64,000 nt of DNA, from positions 1 through 64,000 of the forward strand of contig NZ_JAALGD010000012.1 of assembly GCF_011059135.1 (NCBI RefSeq). Direction: 5' to 3'. The position numbers were made by a program, and so were the translations under genes. The DNA is from Brevibacillus sp. SYP-B805. Its GTDB lineage: Bacteria > Bacillota > Bacilli > Brevibacillales > Brevibacillaceae. The notes under the pieces are model-generated. The model saw only the letters and a program-made list of their open reading frames with translations, was not told the DNA's origin and did not search any database. Of the stretch, positions 52,793 through 64,000 are shown piece by piece (the first letter of the stretch is position 1; each line of letters starts with the position of its first letter).

Positions 52793-52840
52793 TCAACACT
52801 CATTGGCCGAACTGCATGAATTATCCACGGTCCATCCGCC

Positions 52841-53677
52841 CTACAACAGATGCGCCCGGATAAAGGAAGCCACGCCGTCCTTGTCATGATGCCCAGCCAC
52901 ATGGCGGGCAATGCGCTTGAGGGCCGGAGTAGCGTTTTCCATCGCCACCGGATGACCCACGTTTGACAAAATGTCCAGATCGTTGTCCGCGTCGCCAAAC
53001 GCCAGAACCTGTTCGGGCGTCAGCTTCCACTGTGCCAAAAAATATTGCAATCCCGTCCATTTGGATACATCTTTCGGCATCACTTCCACATTGGTATCGC
53101 CGGACGACGTGAGCGCCGCCGCATTGCTGTAGGGAGCCAGCTGTTCGCGTACCCATTGCAGTTGCTCGGCCTGGCGGCTCCAGATAAAGATTTTCACCGC
53201 GTTGATCTCACCGGACGACAGCCTCGCGATCAGTTCCTCCAGCGGAGCAACCCGGGACAGCTTGTAAAACGTGAACCGCCGCAATTCCGACAGATTCTCC
53301 ACATCAATGCGCTGCCGGTCTTCGTCTGCCATCCAGCGGTTGCTGTCGGTGTCGTGTATCTCATAATAGATGGGCAGCTCCCGGATTTTCCGGATCGCCT
53401 CCGTCACCATCCCGGCGGGGAGGATCGTGCTGTGAACCAGCGTGCCGTCCTTTTCATAGATGGCCGCTCCATTGCTGCATACATAACCGTCAAACGGAAA
53501 CTCGTGCACCGGCAGGCGTGCGGAAACGTACGTCCGTCCCGTGGAAAGGATCAGTTTCCGCCCCGTTGCCTGCAGCAATCGGCACGCTTCCTGTGTCTCT
53601 TCCGTCATCTGCGACGCTTCGTTGAGCAGGGTGCCATCCATATCAAAAGCCACCAACCGTACGTCCGACCATCCCAT
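52841..53677 (-). CDS. HAD-family (Cof-type) phosphatase
   Basis: 278 residues. Motif I FDMDGTLL holds the nucleophile aspartate, motif II STGRTY, and motif IV GDADNDLDIL near the C-terminus; the large central insert is the C2 cap of Cof-like phosphatases. Substrates are usually sugar phosphates or FMN-like molecules; none can be assigned. AGGAGG precedes the ATG. Confidence 0.88.
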   Translation of the reverse strand: MGWSDVRLVAFDMDGTLLNEASQMTEETQEACRLLQATGRKLILSTGRTYVSARLPVHEFPFDGYVCSNGAAIYEKDGTLVHSTILPAGMVTEAIRKIRELPIYYEIHDTDSNRWMADEDRQRIDVENLSELRRFTFYKLSRVAPLEELIARLSSGEINAVKIFIWSRQAEQLQWVREQLAPYSNAAALTSSGDTNVEVMPKDVSKWTGLQYFLAQWKLTPEQVLAFGDADNDLDILSNVGHPVAMENATPALKRIARHVAGHHDKDGVASFIRAHLL

Positions 53678-53705
53678 TATTCTTGCCTCCTGTCATATAT
53701 GGGTA

Positions 53706-53731
53706 AGAAAATAGGAGCACCCGCGGCGCTC

Positions 53732-53736
<5 letters not shown>
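53706..53736 (-). terminator. Terminator of ftsH
   Basis: A 9-bp stem AATAGGAGC/GCTCCTATT (53710-53718 with 53728-53736) followed by TTTCTT on the minus strand, right at the ftsH stop codon. Confidence 0.82.
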
Positions 53737-55660
<1,924 letters not shown>

Positions 55661-55695
55661 TTCTTACCTCCTCTCGCGAAAAAGACACTTTTCAC

Positions 55696-55725
55696 ATTGT
55701 ATCATTTCGCCTATTGTCTCCTCAA
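55696..55725 (-). promoter_or_regulatory. ftsH promoter
   Basis: Minus-strand -35 TTGAGG (55720-55725), 18-bp spacer, extended -10 TGATACAAT (-10 at 55696-55701), about 35 bp upstream of the ftsH start. Confidence 0.65.
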
Positions 55726-55758
55726 CCGAACCCGTTCGAGCGATCTCGACAAGAAGCC

Positions 55759-56298
55759 TTACTTCGTGTACACCTCCGGCTTCAACACGCCGATATACGG
55801 AAGGTTGCGATACTTCTCATCATAATCCAATCCATAGCCGACCACAAATTCATCAGGGATGGTAAAACCGCTGAAATCCGGCGTGATGTTCACCTTGCGC
55901 CGCTCCGGCTTGTTCAACAGCGTTACCACTTTCACCGAAGCCGCTTCCCGATGGCGCAGCAGTTCCACCAGGCGGCTCAGCGTCAGCCCGCTGTCCATGA
56001 TATCCTCCACGACCAGCACATGCCGATTCTGCACGGAGGTGTCCAGATCCTTCAGGATTTTCACCATGCCGGACGACTCGGTACCCGAGCCGTAGCTGGA
56101 AACGGCCATGAAATCCATCTCGCAGGGGATCGTCAGGTTCCGGATCAGATCTGCCATAAAAAGAACGGCGCCCTTCAGCACACAGATGACGAGCGGGTTT
56201 TTGCCGCTGTATTCCTTGCTCAGGATGGCGCCCAGCTCCTTTACCTTTTGGGCGATTTCATCCTCTGTCAGTAAAATCTCCTTGATGTCGTTGTTCAT
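55759..56298 (-). CDS. hpt: Hypoxanthine phosphoribosyltransferase
   Basis: Salvages hypoxanthine and guanine with PRPP. 179 residues with [16 protein letters not shown]-type N-terminal loop, the PRPP motif [14 protein letters not shown], and [22 protein letters not shown] at the C-terminus. Start ATG 56298 behind AGGAGG, 2 bases after tilS. In B. subtilis hpt also sits between tilS and ftsH. Confidence 0.95.
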   Translation of the reverse strand: MNNDIKEILLTEDEIAQKVKELGAILSKEYSGKNPLVICVLKGAVLFMADLIRNLTIPCEMDFMAVSSYGSGTESSGMVKILKDLDTSVQNRHVLVVEDIMDSGLTLSRLVELLRHREAASVKVVTLLNKPERRKVNITPDFSGFTIPDEFVVGYGLDYDEKYRNLPYIGVLKPEVYTK

Positions 56299-56300
56299 TC

Positions 56301-57722
56301 CTAAACCTCCTGCCAATCTTCTCCGTACTCTGCCACCACATACAAAAAACGGGTCGTGCGCTCGTTCACCGCCGCGTGGGCCGCTCTTCGCACACCAGGA
56401 ACCCAGATAATCTCGTTGTCAGCCACCAGGAGCGGCAAACGATCCCGAACCGTTCTCGGAATCTTGGCATCGATCAACAGATCCTTTACCTTCTTGCTGC
56501 CGGCCGCCCCAAACAAGGTCAGACGATCCCCCGGCCTTCTATTGCGAACCGCCAGCTTGCCTGCCAGACGATCCATGTCAAACACGGCGGCATGAACGGA
56601 CAGCCGGCTCATGTCCGGCGGGGACGTCAGCACGGTCGCGTGGATCGCCCCTCCGACCTCCCGAATCGGGGTGGTGCCGGGAATGACCAGATCGTACCAG
56701 TATGGTGCGGTCGTTTCTGCCGATTGACCGCGGGAAAAGCGTATCCGATTATAAACCCGCGAAACGGTGATTCCATCCGGAAGATGGAGCTCCGCCGACG
56801 GGTGATCTCCATTGATCATGTCCAAAATGGCCTCCACGTGCTGCGAAGACCATTCTGTACCGCTTGACAGATAACTTAATATTAGAGGAATCATTCTCCT
56901 TTGTAAAGCAAGGTCACAAGATTGAAACTTGTTGGCCGCGATACTTATTTTATTCATTTCCCGCTGCAGGATAACCTGCCCGAGCGCGGTTTTGCTTGCC
57001 TCGGCCAAATATTTCTCGTCCGTTTGCGCGAATTGGGTAAACTGCAAAATGTGCTCCCGGTAGCGCGGATTGATGGATTCAAGATGCGGCAGCACATCCA
57101 GGCGCAGCCGGTTGCGCCGGTACTTGCGGGACGCATTGCTTGAATCCTCGCGGGGTGTCAGACCCGCTGTCCGACAGTACGCCTCGATCTCCCGCCGAAA
57201 AATCGACAGGAACGGGCGCACCACCTCGACGCGGTTCTCCACCAGCCAGCGGCGCTTCGGCATGCCGGCCATCCCGTGAAGGCCGGTCCCGCGCAGCAGG
57301 CGAAAAAGCACCGTCTCCACCTGATCGTCGGCATGATGCGCCAGCGCCACCTTGCTGGCTCCGATCTCCTCCGCCACTTCCCGATACAGGGCATAGCGGA
57401 TCTCGCGGCTGGCTTCCTGGGCACCCAGGCCCTTTTCTTTCATATATAAGGAAACATCGCGTTCAAACAGATGGCAGACCACGCCCCATTCCGCGCACAG
57501 GGAGCGTACGTAATCGGCGTCCTCCCGGGCTTCCCGCCCGCGGAATCCATGGTTGAGATGAAGGGCGTGCAGCTTCCAGCCGTACTGATAGTGTTGATTA
57601 AGGGCGCATAAGATATGCAGGAGGGCCGTGGAGTCCGTGCCGCCCGAAACCCCCACGAGAATCGTCTCGCCGGGGAGCAGCAGCGCCTCCTGCTCAATTT
57701 GTTTTTGCACGCTTGCCAGCAT
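56301..57722 (-). CDS. tilS: tRNA(Ile)-lysidine synthetase
   Basis: Modifies cytidine 34 of tRNA-Ile2 so that it reads AUA. 473 residues: the PP-loop [11 protein letters not shown] at about 26-36, [24 protein letters not shown], a middle linker region and the C-terminal TilS domain with [29 protein letters not shown]. Start at ATG 57722, with AAGGACTCG upstream. Confidence 0.95.
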   Translation of the reverse strand: MLASVQKQIEQEALLLPGETILVGVSGGTDSTALLHILCALNQHYQYGWKLHALHLNHGFRGREAREDADYVRSLCAEWGVVCHLFERDVSLYMKEKGLGAQEASREIRYALYREVAEEIGASKVALAHHADDQVETVLFRLLRGTGLHGMAGMPKRRWLVENRVEVVRPFLSIFRREIEAYCRTAGLTPREDSSNASRKYRRNRLRLDVLPHLESINPRYREHILQFTQFAQTDEKYLAEASKTALGQVILQREMNKISIAANKFQSCDLALQRRMIPLILSYLSSGTEWSSQHVEAILDMINGDHPSAELHLPDGITVSRVYNRIRFSRGQSAETTAPYWYDLVIPGTTPIREVGGAIHATVLTSPPDMSRLSVHAAVFDMDRLAGKLAVRNRRPGDRLTLFGAAGSKKVKDLLIDAKIPRTVRDRLPLLVADNEIIWVPGVRRAAHAAVNERTTRFLYVVAEYGEDWQEV

Positions 57723-58155
57723 TTCTTGCCACGAGTCCTTTCCACACGCTAAAAATGGAGATGCCCAGCATCAGTCCCGCGGCGATCGCCCCGGCCAACA
57801 GGCAGGTCTGCGTCGCCAGCGTAATGCCGTTGAGGTAGTTGCCTTCCACAAACGCGAGCATGGAACGGTACGCCACCGATCCGGGCACAAGCGGAATAAT
57901 CCCTGCGACACTGAAGTTGGTCGAAGGAACGCGCAGATAGATGGAGAGAAACTGGCTGCACAGCGATACGGTTGTGGCTGCCAGGAAGGTGGCGATGGTC
58001 GCATTCATCCCGTAGGGGGAGATCGCATTGTAGACCAGCCATCCGATGGCGCCGGTCAGACCGCCCGCCAGCAGCGCACGCACCGGAACATTAAACAGCG
58101 TACAATACGCCAGAGTTGAAAGAAAACTTAACAGCAGTCCCAGCCACCAGCTCAT
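57694..58155 (-). CDS. ThrE_2/YjjB-type exporter small subunit
   Basis: 153-residue membrane protein with four helices and RVPSTNFSVAGIIPLVPGS, the signature of the ThrE C-terminal/YjjB module. In E. coli the YjjPB pair exports succinate; in other bacteria fused ThrE exports threonine or serine. Starts 5 bases after the partner gene. Its end overlaps tilS by 29 bases. Confidence 0.82.
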   Translation of the reverse strand: MSWWLGLLLSFLSTLAYCTLFNVPVRALLAGGLTGAIGWLVYNAISPYGMNATIATFLAATTVSLCSQFLSIYLRVPSTNFSVAGIIPLVPGSVAYRSMLAFVEGNYLNGITLATQTCLLAGAIAAGLMLGISIFSVWKGLVARNAGKRAKTN

Positions 58156-58160
58156 GAGAG

Positions 58161-58916
58161 TCACCTCGCCATCGACAGGATGATTGCGGTGGCGGCCGCA
58201 ACCGACAAGGCGGTGAGCACCGCCTCCACTCCCCGGGACACGCCCGCCATCAGGTCGCCTGCCATCAGGTCCCGCAGCGAGTTGGTGACGGCGATCCCGG
58301 GGAAGAGCGGCAGCATCGTGCCGATGATCATCAAATCCAGATGCAGATGGGGGAACAACCGGTACAGCAGAAAGACCACCATTCCCCCAAGAAAGGCGGC
58401 CAGAAACTCGGTAAAGATCTTCACCCGAAGATAGGCTTCCAGATAATAGACACTCACATTGACGATGATTCCCGCGAAAACGGTCGGCAGGATATCGAAC
58501 CAGGTGGCGCCGATCAGCACGATAAAGGCGCCGCTCGCGATGCCGGCAGCCAGATTTTGCAGCCACCACGGATAAATCGGCTTCTTCCGATCGATTTCCT
58601 GCAGCTTCCGGTAAGCTTGGGCAAGCGTCATCTTGCCCGAGACAAACTTGCGTGACACGTCGTTTACCAGCGTGACTTTATGCAGATCAATCGTCCTGCT
58701 TGGCGTGCGGATCATCCGTGTGTAATCCTTGTCCATGCAGCGGTACGACATGATGAGGCACGTCGGTGTGACGAAGCTGTTCACATTGTCCATACCGGCG
58801 GCGCGGGCGATCAGCGCCATGGTTTCTTCCGCCCGGTATGTCTCGCCGCCGTTTTTCAATATGATTTCGCCTGCCAACAGGCAGGTATCCATCACCAGAT
58901 CTCCGGACAAACCCAT
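58161..58916 (-). CDS. ThrE/YjjP-type exporter large subunit
   Basis: 251 residues of the ThrE N-terminal/YjjP family: cytoplasmic N-terminal domain with GGETYRAEETM and FVTPTCL, then five membrane helices (from about 120) with LPLFPGIAVTNSLRDL. Forms an operon with the YjjB-type gene. In B. subtilis and relatives such pairs are uncharacterised; substrate unknown. Confidence 0.82.
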   Translation of the reverse strand: MGLSGDLVMDTCLLAGEIILKNGGETYRAEETMALIARAAGMDNVNSFVTPTCLIMSYRCMDKDYTRMIRTPSRTIDLHKVTLVNDVSRKFVSGKMTLAQAYRKLQEIDRKKPIYPWWLQNLAAGIASGAFIVLIGATWFDILPTVFAGIIVNVSVYYLEAYLRVKIFTEFLAAFLGGMVVFLLYRLFPHLHLDLMIIGTMLPLFPGIAVTNSLRDLMAGDLMAGVSRGVEAVLTALSVAAATAIILSMAR

Positions 58917-58932
58917 TCACACCCCTTACACC

Positions 58933-58969
58933 AACCGTCCGGCCCGGACTGACGCCGCGCCGGACGGTT
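58933..58969 (-). terminator. Hairpin after the exporter/kinase junction
   Basis: Perfect 11-bp stem (58933-58943 with 58959-58969) between yabT and the exporter pair, without a U-run on the minus strand. Weak terminator or processing site. Confidence 0.45.
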
Positions 58970-58997
58970 CCCTCACAACATCGGGCCGGGCCCCGTA

Positions 58998-59915
58998 TCA
59001 GAACCAGAAGCAATACAGCGTGCCGGCCAGCGTCAACAAAGAAGCAACAAACAAGCCGCCTAGAACCATACCGGCGGCAGAGCCCCGCTCCTTTTTCCGT
59101 CCGGAAGAGGAACGCAGCCGGATGGCCGTTACCATATCCCGCTTCATGGCCGCAGCATCCTTGTATATGCCCTGCAGCGCTTTCAACAGCGGCATCCGAT
59201 AGGGATACAGGCCGTCGTTTTCCCGTATTATATCACAGAGCCGCGCAACCGTCCGGCCTTCCCGGGTGAATTTTTTCCATTGTTCGTCCGGAGTCATCAA
59301 CCGTATGGTGATCACAGCGAGAGAAAAGAGATCGTACGAGGCTTCCGCTCGCCGATCCCCCGCCTGCCAGCCGCCCCGGTCGTACTCTTCGGTAAATTGG
59401 CGCACGGCGTTACCCTTTTTGGTAACGCCGCCGAAGTCAACGAGACGGACCTGTTTGTCGCCGTGGGTGACGATCACATTTTCCGGCTTCAAATCCCCAA
59501 ACACCCAGCCCTGCGCATGCAGGATCTCCAACCGTGTCAGGAGCTGCACCGCCAGCACCGGCACCCATTCGCGGCCGACACGTCCGGCGTAACGGTCGAG
59601 GCGCTCTCCCTCCAGATATTCCATGCTGTAAAACGTGCAGGGCTTCCCGTCGATGAGCAGATCGTCCACGTCACACAAAAGCGGCCCGATCTTGACGTCT
59701 CGGACCTGCTGCACGCTTTTGAGCATATTCACTTCCATCAGCAGATCAAGCGGGTCGGTCCCGATCTTCACCGCCAGCTTCCGGCCCGCCTGTGTCGCCA
59801 GATAAACAGCGCCGTTCGCCCCTTGGCCCAAGGGGCGAATGACGCTGTACCGCTTGTGGTTCCATCTGCCGCTGAACTCTCTCGGCAGCGGAGGAAACGC
59901 AGATTTAGAATACAT
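58998..59915 (-). CDS. yabT: Membrane-bound Ser/Thr protein kinase (YabT-like)
   Basis: 305 residues: a Hanks-type kinase with glycine loop GQGANGAVY, catalytic lysine in AVKIG, catalytic loop FGDLKPENV in which HRD is replaced by FGD but the aspartate is kept, and DFGG in place of DFG-x. One C-terminal helix (about 284-303) anchors it, kinase domain inside. In B. subtilis YabT acts in sporulation and is regulated by DNA. ATG at 59915 overlaps yabS by 11 bases; the longer open frame upstream is in the yabS region. Confidence 0.85.
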   Translation of the reverse strand: MYSKSAFPPLPREFSGRWNHKRYSVIRPLGQGANGAVYLATQAGRKLAVKIGTDPLDLLMEVNMLKSVQQVRDVKIGPLLCDVDDLLIDGKPCTFYSMEYLEGERLDRYAGRVGREWVPVLAVQLLTRLEILHAQGWVFGDLKPENVIVTHGDKQVRLVDFGGVTKKGNAVRQFTEEYDRGGWQAGDRRAEASYDLFSLAVITIRLMTPDEQWKKFTREGRTVARLCDIIRENDGLYPYRMPLLKALQGIYKDAAAMKRDMVTAIRLRSSSGRKKERGSAAGMVLGGLFVASLLTLAGTLYCFWF

Positions 59916-60675
59916 GGTCTTCCAGGTAGCCTTCCGAATCGTCTTCCGCTCTTTGGCCGGATTCGCGGCGGTAGCGATCGGCCAACGGCGCAGGAAGGGA
60001 GACGTGTTCGAACAGCGCGATCGCTTCCACGATCGCCGGTCCGGTCGGGGTGATCCCGCTGACGGCAAGCGAGCCGGTCAACTGATGCGCTTTCTCCACC
60101 TGATCCGTCCACGGGATACGGACATCCAGGTGCTGATGTTTTCCTGGAAATGAACAAACCGCCATCCGGCTCTCCCCGCTGCGGGAGCGCAGGCTGATGC
60201 TGAAATCGTGGATGGCCTGCTGGACGGCTGGAAGCTTGGTTTTCATGCTGGCGGAGGTATCCACCAGCATCACGACCTCCATGCTGCTTCTCTCGCCCAG
60301 TTCATCCACCATGCCGGCCACCTGTACCCGTTTTTCCGGCTCCAGACGCTCCAGGGTAGAATCTCCCAAAATATCTTTCAACTCTTTATTGACGACTTGA
60401 TGGATGGTGCGGGTCATCGCCTTGCGCGTCAGCATCTGCACCGTCTGCGCCAGCTGCGTGGGGTAGACAATATCGCTCAGGCCGCCTCCCGCTTCCGCGA
60501 TCTCGCGGATTTCCCGCTCTCCCTGCTCTCCCATCTCATGTCGGTCGATGACTCCGATCACGTTCACGGTGATGCCTTGTTCCCGTGCCAGCGATGCTGC
60601 AGCCACCGGGCTGATTCCCGCATTGGAGCAGCCGTCGGTCACCAACAGAATTTGCCGCAGCGTTGGTTGTTTCAT
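59905..60675 (-). CDS. yabS: VWA-domain protein (YabS-like)
   Basis: 256 residues with an N-terminal ILLVTDGCSNAG segment and a von Willebrand A domain whose MIDAS motif is DTSASM. In B. subtilis yabS lies between spoIIE and yabT and is part of sporulation genes; its role is not known. ATG at 60675 follows GGGAGG. Confidence 0.85.
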   Translation of the reverse strand: MKQPTLRQILLVTDGCSNAGISPVAAASLAREQGITVNVIGVIDRHEMGEQGEREIREIAEAGGGLSDIVYPTQLAQTVQMLTRKAMTRTIHQVVNKELKDILGDSTLERLEPEKRVQVAGMVDELGERSSMEVVMLVDTSASMKTKLPAVQQAIHDFSISLRSRSGESRMAVCSFPGKHQHLDVRIPWTDQVEKAHQLTGSLAVSGITPTGPAIVEAIALFEHVSLPAPLADRYRRESGQRAEDDSEGYLEDHVF

Positions 60676-60760
60676 CAACATTACCTCCCCGTCTACCATT
60701 TTTTCTATCAGTATCGACGGGGAGATCGGAAAACATACTATCGCTTTGGGGTATGGGGGG

Positions 60761-61138
60761 TTATATCAGCGGCTTTTGAATCAACGTGGAAAATTCAAAG
60801 GCATGCACATGGCCATCATCCCGGGTGGTCGTCCCTTTCACGAAATGAACATGTTTGCCGTTGCCGACGGGGATGGCAGGGCCCGTCAAGATGACCACTT
60901 CATGATGATGGTCAAAGAAGTCGGTATTGGTGAAGATGGCATGTACGTGGCTGTTGCCCCTGGGGATGACTCCGCCGGTTACGCCCGCGAACCGATGGTT
61001 GTGCCTCTCACTCCCCTGTTCCGCAAGCTTTGTGCTGCCAAGAAACTCGTGTACATGGGTCTGCCGGGTTTTTCGTTTCTTGTTGATCCAACGCTTTCCT
61101 GCCGCTCGAATCAACGTATAGCTCCTGATTTTAGCCAT
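60761..61138 (-). CDS. ymaF: YmaF-family protein
   Basis: 125 residues. A basic N-terminus (about 1-25) then repeated His-rich motifs HVHEF, HNHRF, SHVHAI, HHH, KHVHFV and HVHAFEF, the typical pattern of YmaF, each repeat likely one beta strand pair. Function unknown; metal binding is plausible because of the histidines. Start at 61138. Confidence 0.75.
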   Translation of the reverse strand: MAKIRSYTLIRAAGKRWINKKRKTRQTHVHEFLGSTKLAEQGSERHNHRFAGVTGGVIPRGNSHVHAIFTNTDFFDHHHEVVILTGPAIPVGNGKHVHFVKGTTTRDDGHVHAFEFSTLIQKPLI

Positions 61139-61280
61139 GATTTTCGTCCTTTCTGCCTTGGGTTGATACCATCTTATTTAGGCGGGCAAGGACGGTAGCT
61201 AGACATCTGTACCATTTTTTTCAAGATTTCGAACCTATGCGCCTTGTTCGGTTCGGGAGGCGTAGAGTTATCCGCCATGA

Positions 61281-61311
61281 GAAAACGCCCGAAGCGGGGA
61301 TTCGGGCGTTT
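61281..61311 (-). terminator. Terminator of spoIIE
   Basis: Perfect 11-bp stem AAACGCCCGAA/TTCGGGCGTTT (61283-61293 with 61301-61311), 7-base loop, followed by TTCTC on the minus strand, 25 bases after the stop. Confidence 0.85.
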
Positions 61312-61335
61312 CAGATCTGTTTCGGATGCTTGCTG

Positions 61336-63810
61336 TCAACTTACGATGCGGGGCCGTTCCACCCGCTCCATCCCATGCACATGGATCGCGGACCACTGCG
61401 GCACAAATCTGTCGATCCGGGCGACCAGCACCGTCATGTCATCCACGATCTGCCCCGAATGCTGGTGGATCACCCGCTCCAGCAGCCGGTCGGCCAATTC
61501 CTGCGGATCGTCCGATTTCAGCTCGGAGATCAGCCTTTTCATCCACATCTGCCGGTTTTCGATATGGCGCGGAGCTTCATAAATGCCGTCCGACATCATG
61601 ATCAGCAGATCGCCCGGCTTCAGCGTCCGCGTCTCGATGTCCACTTCAATCTCATCCAAAATGCCGACGGGCAGATTGTTGGCCGTGACGGTGATCACGT
61701 CCGAACCGCGTTTGATGAAGCTTGGGGTAGACCCGATCTTCACGAAGCGCGTGTGGGCCGTCTGCAGGTCAATCAGCGCCAGATCCACCGTGGCAAACAT
61801 CTCATCGGTGGAGCGGAGGGCCAGGACCGAGTTGACGGTCTTGATGGACAGCTTCTCGTCCATGCCGGATTGCAGCAGCTGCTGCAGGATATCCAGGGCT
61901 GACTGGCTTTCCAGATAGGCGCGCTCGCCGTTGCCCATGCCGTCGCTGATCGCCAGCGCCATCTTGCCGTTCCCCAGATCCATCGTTTTGAAGCTGTCCC
62001 CGGAAAGGAGTTTCCCGTCTTTGGCCGCTCCCGCAACCCCGATATCGATCTCGTACGCCTTGGCCGACGCCAGGCACATCTTGCAGTACCCGTCCTTGAA
62101 GGCTTCGCACTGCCGTTCCTTGACCACGATGTTTTCCCCCAGGATTTCCGTCAGCAGCGGCGCCACGATCTTGGCGCATTCATCGCGGCCGTAGCAGGTG
62201 GGCTGGCTGATTTCAATATCCACCTTGCCTTCTTCCAGGCTGTGGATGTCCACGCGCCGGATGGACAGCCCCAACCCTTCCAGGGCGCGGCTTACCTGCT
62301 TTTCCTGAAAGCTCAGTTCGATCCCTTCCCGCTGGATCTCCTGGGCGAAATCGCTCATGACGCGGGATACGCCGGACAGCTGGTCGGCCACCAGCTTGCG
62401 GCTTTCCTGCACTTGTTTCTTCAGGAGGCTGTAGGTGAGAAAACGCTCGTACTCCTGTTCCATCACCGCCAGCACCTTCTCCGTTTTCACGCACTTGCGC
62501 TCCCAGTCGCGGGGAACGTCCACACCGGCCAGGGTACCGGACTCGTACATTTTGGCCATCATGGTGTGCATCGCCTGATACGTCGCCTGCGTCTCCCGCT
62601 CCCAGCACTGCTCTTTTTTCCAGCACTTCTGGCAGGTAAACTCCGTCACCCGGCTCAGGAACAGATCGACCTGCTCCTCTTTGGCGGCGGGCTCCGCCGT
62701 CTGGGCAAAGCTGCGGGAGAGCTGGGTAAACAGATCGGAGAATTGCCGGATTTTGCCCGCCGTCACATCGCGGATCCGGCGCATGTATTCCTGATGCGAT
62801 TGCAGGTTCTCCGTCGTGCCAGGAATGAAGCTGGCCACTTTCTTCCAGACCATCGCCGGTGTCAGAATGAACAGGACGATGGCCAGCCCTGTTTCCACAA
62901 GGGAGAGGTAGAGCGTATCCTCCGCCCCGCCGTAGATGGCGAGGATGGCCGTGCCGATCAACAGGCCGGCGGAAACCCCCGCTTTCCCCCCTTCCTTCAG
63001 GAGGCCGGCCAACAGCCCGCTGAAGGCGAGCAGGTTGATCTGCTGCAGGGCGGCCACATTGGCAAGGCTCAGGATCAACCCGCTGACCACCCCGACCGCC
63101 GCGCCGATCGTTCCGCCGCCGGCGAAGGCAAACAGCAGCAGCAGATAACGTGACAGCACGTGCTCCATGGAGACGCCATCGACCACCCATCCGACGGTTC
63201 CGGTCATCAGCGACGCCAGCAGGATGACGAGCGAGACGATCTCTTCGTTTTTCAACGGTTCGTAGGGCTTGGCAAGATGCACGATAGAGAGCGCTTGAAC
63301 AAAGATCAGCGTCAGGATGAAGCTGAGAACGGATTCGACCGCCACCATCACCAACCCGTACGTGGAGACCTGATTGGTGAGGGCATCAAACAACAGATGG
63401 CTCGCGAAGACCGTGAGCAACACCACCAGCGGCGTCCGGGAAAAATCCTTGCGGCGGAACCGCTCCGTCATGCGGCAGGCGACCAGGGCCACCGCCATGC
63501 TTACCACTGCTTCCAGCCCGTTGGGAACGGAATGGGAGAACGCCCCCGCCCCCAACGCAAACGCGCCGATCCACAAATGATCCCGCCGCACATAGTACAT
63601 CACGATGAAATACGGTACCACAAAAGGGGTCAGCTCCTCCAGAATGAGGGCTCGTCCGAGCAAAAACCCCATGAACAGCGGGATCAGCTTCCACTTCTGG
63701 CCATATTCCGCGATCCTCTCTCCCCAGGACCCCGCGGTCTGCGTCCACTGCTGATTGAATTTATGCGTCCAGGCTTGTCCCGCATCGGAGACGTTTTTAT
63801 TCACGATCAT
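61336..63810 (-). CDS. spoIIE: Stage II sporulation protein E
   Basis: PP2C-type phosphatase that dephosphorylates SpoIIAA and so activates sigma F in the forespore; also interacts with FtsZ. 824 residues: about ten N-terminal membrane helices (to about 330), a central domain and a C-terminal PP2C domain (about 590-824) with SDGMGNGERA and MMSDGIYE metal-binding motifs. ATG at 63810 has GGGGTGG upstream; an ATG at 63846 overlaps the promoter. Confidence 0.96.
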   Translation of the reverse strand: MIVNKNVSDAGQAWTHKFNQQWTQTAGSWGERIAEYGQKWKLIPLFMGFLLGRALILEELTPFVVPYFIVMYYVRRDHLWIGAFALGAGAFSHSVPNGLEAVVSMAVALVACRMTERFRRKDFSRTPLVVLLTVFASHLLFDALTNQVSTYGLVMVAVESVLSFILTLIFVQALSIVHLAKPYEPLKNEEIVSLVILLASLMTGTVGWVVDGVSMEHVLSRYLLLLFAFAGGGTIGAAVGVVSGLILSLANVAALQQINLLAFSGLLAGLLKEGGKAGVSAGLLIGTAILAIYGGAEDTLYLSLVETGLAIVLFILTPAMVWKKVASFIPGTTENLQSHQEYMRRIRDVTAGKIRQFSDLFTQLSRSFAQTAEPAAKEEQVDLFLSRVTEFTCQKCWKKEQCWERETQATYQAMHTMMAKMYESGTLAGVDVPRDWERKCVKTEKVLAVMEQEYERFLTYSLLKKQVQESRKLVADQLSGVSRVMSDFAQEIQREGIELSFQEKQVSRALEGLGLSIRRVDIHSLEEGKVDIEISQPTCYGRDECAKIVAPLLTEILGENIVVKERQCEAFKDGYCKMCLASAKAYEIDIGVAGAAKDGKLLSGDSFKTMDLGNGKMALAISDGMGNGERAYLESQSALDILQQLLQSGMDEKLSIKTVNSVLALRSTDEMFATVDLALIDLQTAHTRFVKIGSTPSFIKRGSDVITVTANNLPVGILDEIEVDIETRTLKPGDLLIMMSDGIYEAPRHIENRQMWMKRLISELKSDDPQELADRLLERVIHQHSGQIVDDMTVLVARIDRFVPQWSAIHVHGMERVERPRIVS

Positions 63811-63844
63811 GCAAGCACCACCCCGTTCAGATTGTGTGGTTCCC

Positions 63845-63912
63845 ATTATACGGAGCGGGGTTTGTAAAATTTGTCAAAAGATCGAGCGTTATTCCTGAAA
63901 TCGTGCGACAAA
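63845..63912 (-). promoter_or_regulatory. Spo0A-dependent spoIIE promoter
   Basis: Minus-strand -35 TTGACA (63872-63877), -10 TATAAT (63845-63850) with a 21-bp spacer, the abnormal length known from Spo0A-activated sigma-A promoters spoIIE and spoIIG. A 0A box TTTGTCAAA (63870-63878, plus strand) overlaps the -35; a near match TTTGTCGCA lies at 63904-63912 on the minus strand. Confidence 0.75.
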
Positions 63913-64000
63913 TTCCCTGTTCTCCTGAGGTTTTCGCGGCATCCCGGAATGAGCATCCGCTTACGCCCCGGTCTATGGCGAAAAGGCAAAAAAAATAACC

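Overview
This window looks like a chromosomal segment of a moderately high-GC, spore-forming member of the Bacilli, most likely Brevibacillus or a close Paenibacillaceae relative. The evidence is the 5' end of a 16S rRNA gene whose first variable region reads like Brevibacillus, the spoIIE / yabS / yabT / tilS / hpt / ftsH / coaX / hslO / cysK / pab-fol / dusB / greA / lysS / rRNA gene order found near the origin in Bacilli, and a spoIIE promoter with the unusual 21-bp spacer of Spo0A-activated genes. Genus is an inference. Almost every gene is on the minus strand, so transcription runs from high to low coordinates.

Layout in transcription order. 63.9-52.8 kb: spoIIE, a YmaF-like protein, yabS, yabT, a two-gene ThrE/YjjPB exporter, tilS, hpt, ftsH and a HAD phosphatase. 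52.7-43.1 kb: NAD synthesis (nadA, nadB, nadC) and coaX, interrupted by accessory genes: a peroxiredoxin-like protein, a MarR regulator, a CYCGC lipoprotein, a zinc ABC transporter with its Fur/Zur regulator and a probable Zur box, a holin-like type I toxin with an antisense RNA, and a Nudix hydrolase. 43.0-18.5 kb: about 24.6 kb placed between coaX and hslO, which are normally close neighbours. It holds an SLH protein, a complete Tad/Flp pilus locus (A, 41.25-34.1 kb), a second and strongly divergent Tad-like locus (B, 32.9-24.0 kb), a Gmad2 lipoprotein, a primary-like alternative sigma factor, an AT-rich island with a structured-RNA candidate and broken secreted-protein genes, and a decayed PepSY-like gene. 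18.5-2.1 kb: hslO, a foldase, cysK, and the pABA/folate genes split by an inserted tatC-tatA-phoX block and a GGDEF/EAL protein, then dusB and greA. 2.0-0 kb: lysS and the start of an rRNA operon with tandem promoters.

The strongest candidate for an undescribed system is locus B. It has an ATPase, two TadB/TadC-type membrane proteins, a SAF/CpaB-like protein, two ParA/CpaE-like proteins that have both lost the Walker A lysine, and a run of seven small membrane-anchored proteins (47-198 aa), three of them 51 aa or shorter. It has no prepilin peptidase and no recognisable Flp pilin, while the adjacent locus A has both. Other points of note are a dispersed repeat family made of nested hairpins that sits behind genes (five copies), a four-repeat Pho box in front of phoX, and a 28-bp near-perfect palindrome upstream of the pilus B region. 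All statements rest on reading the sequence; no database search was run.
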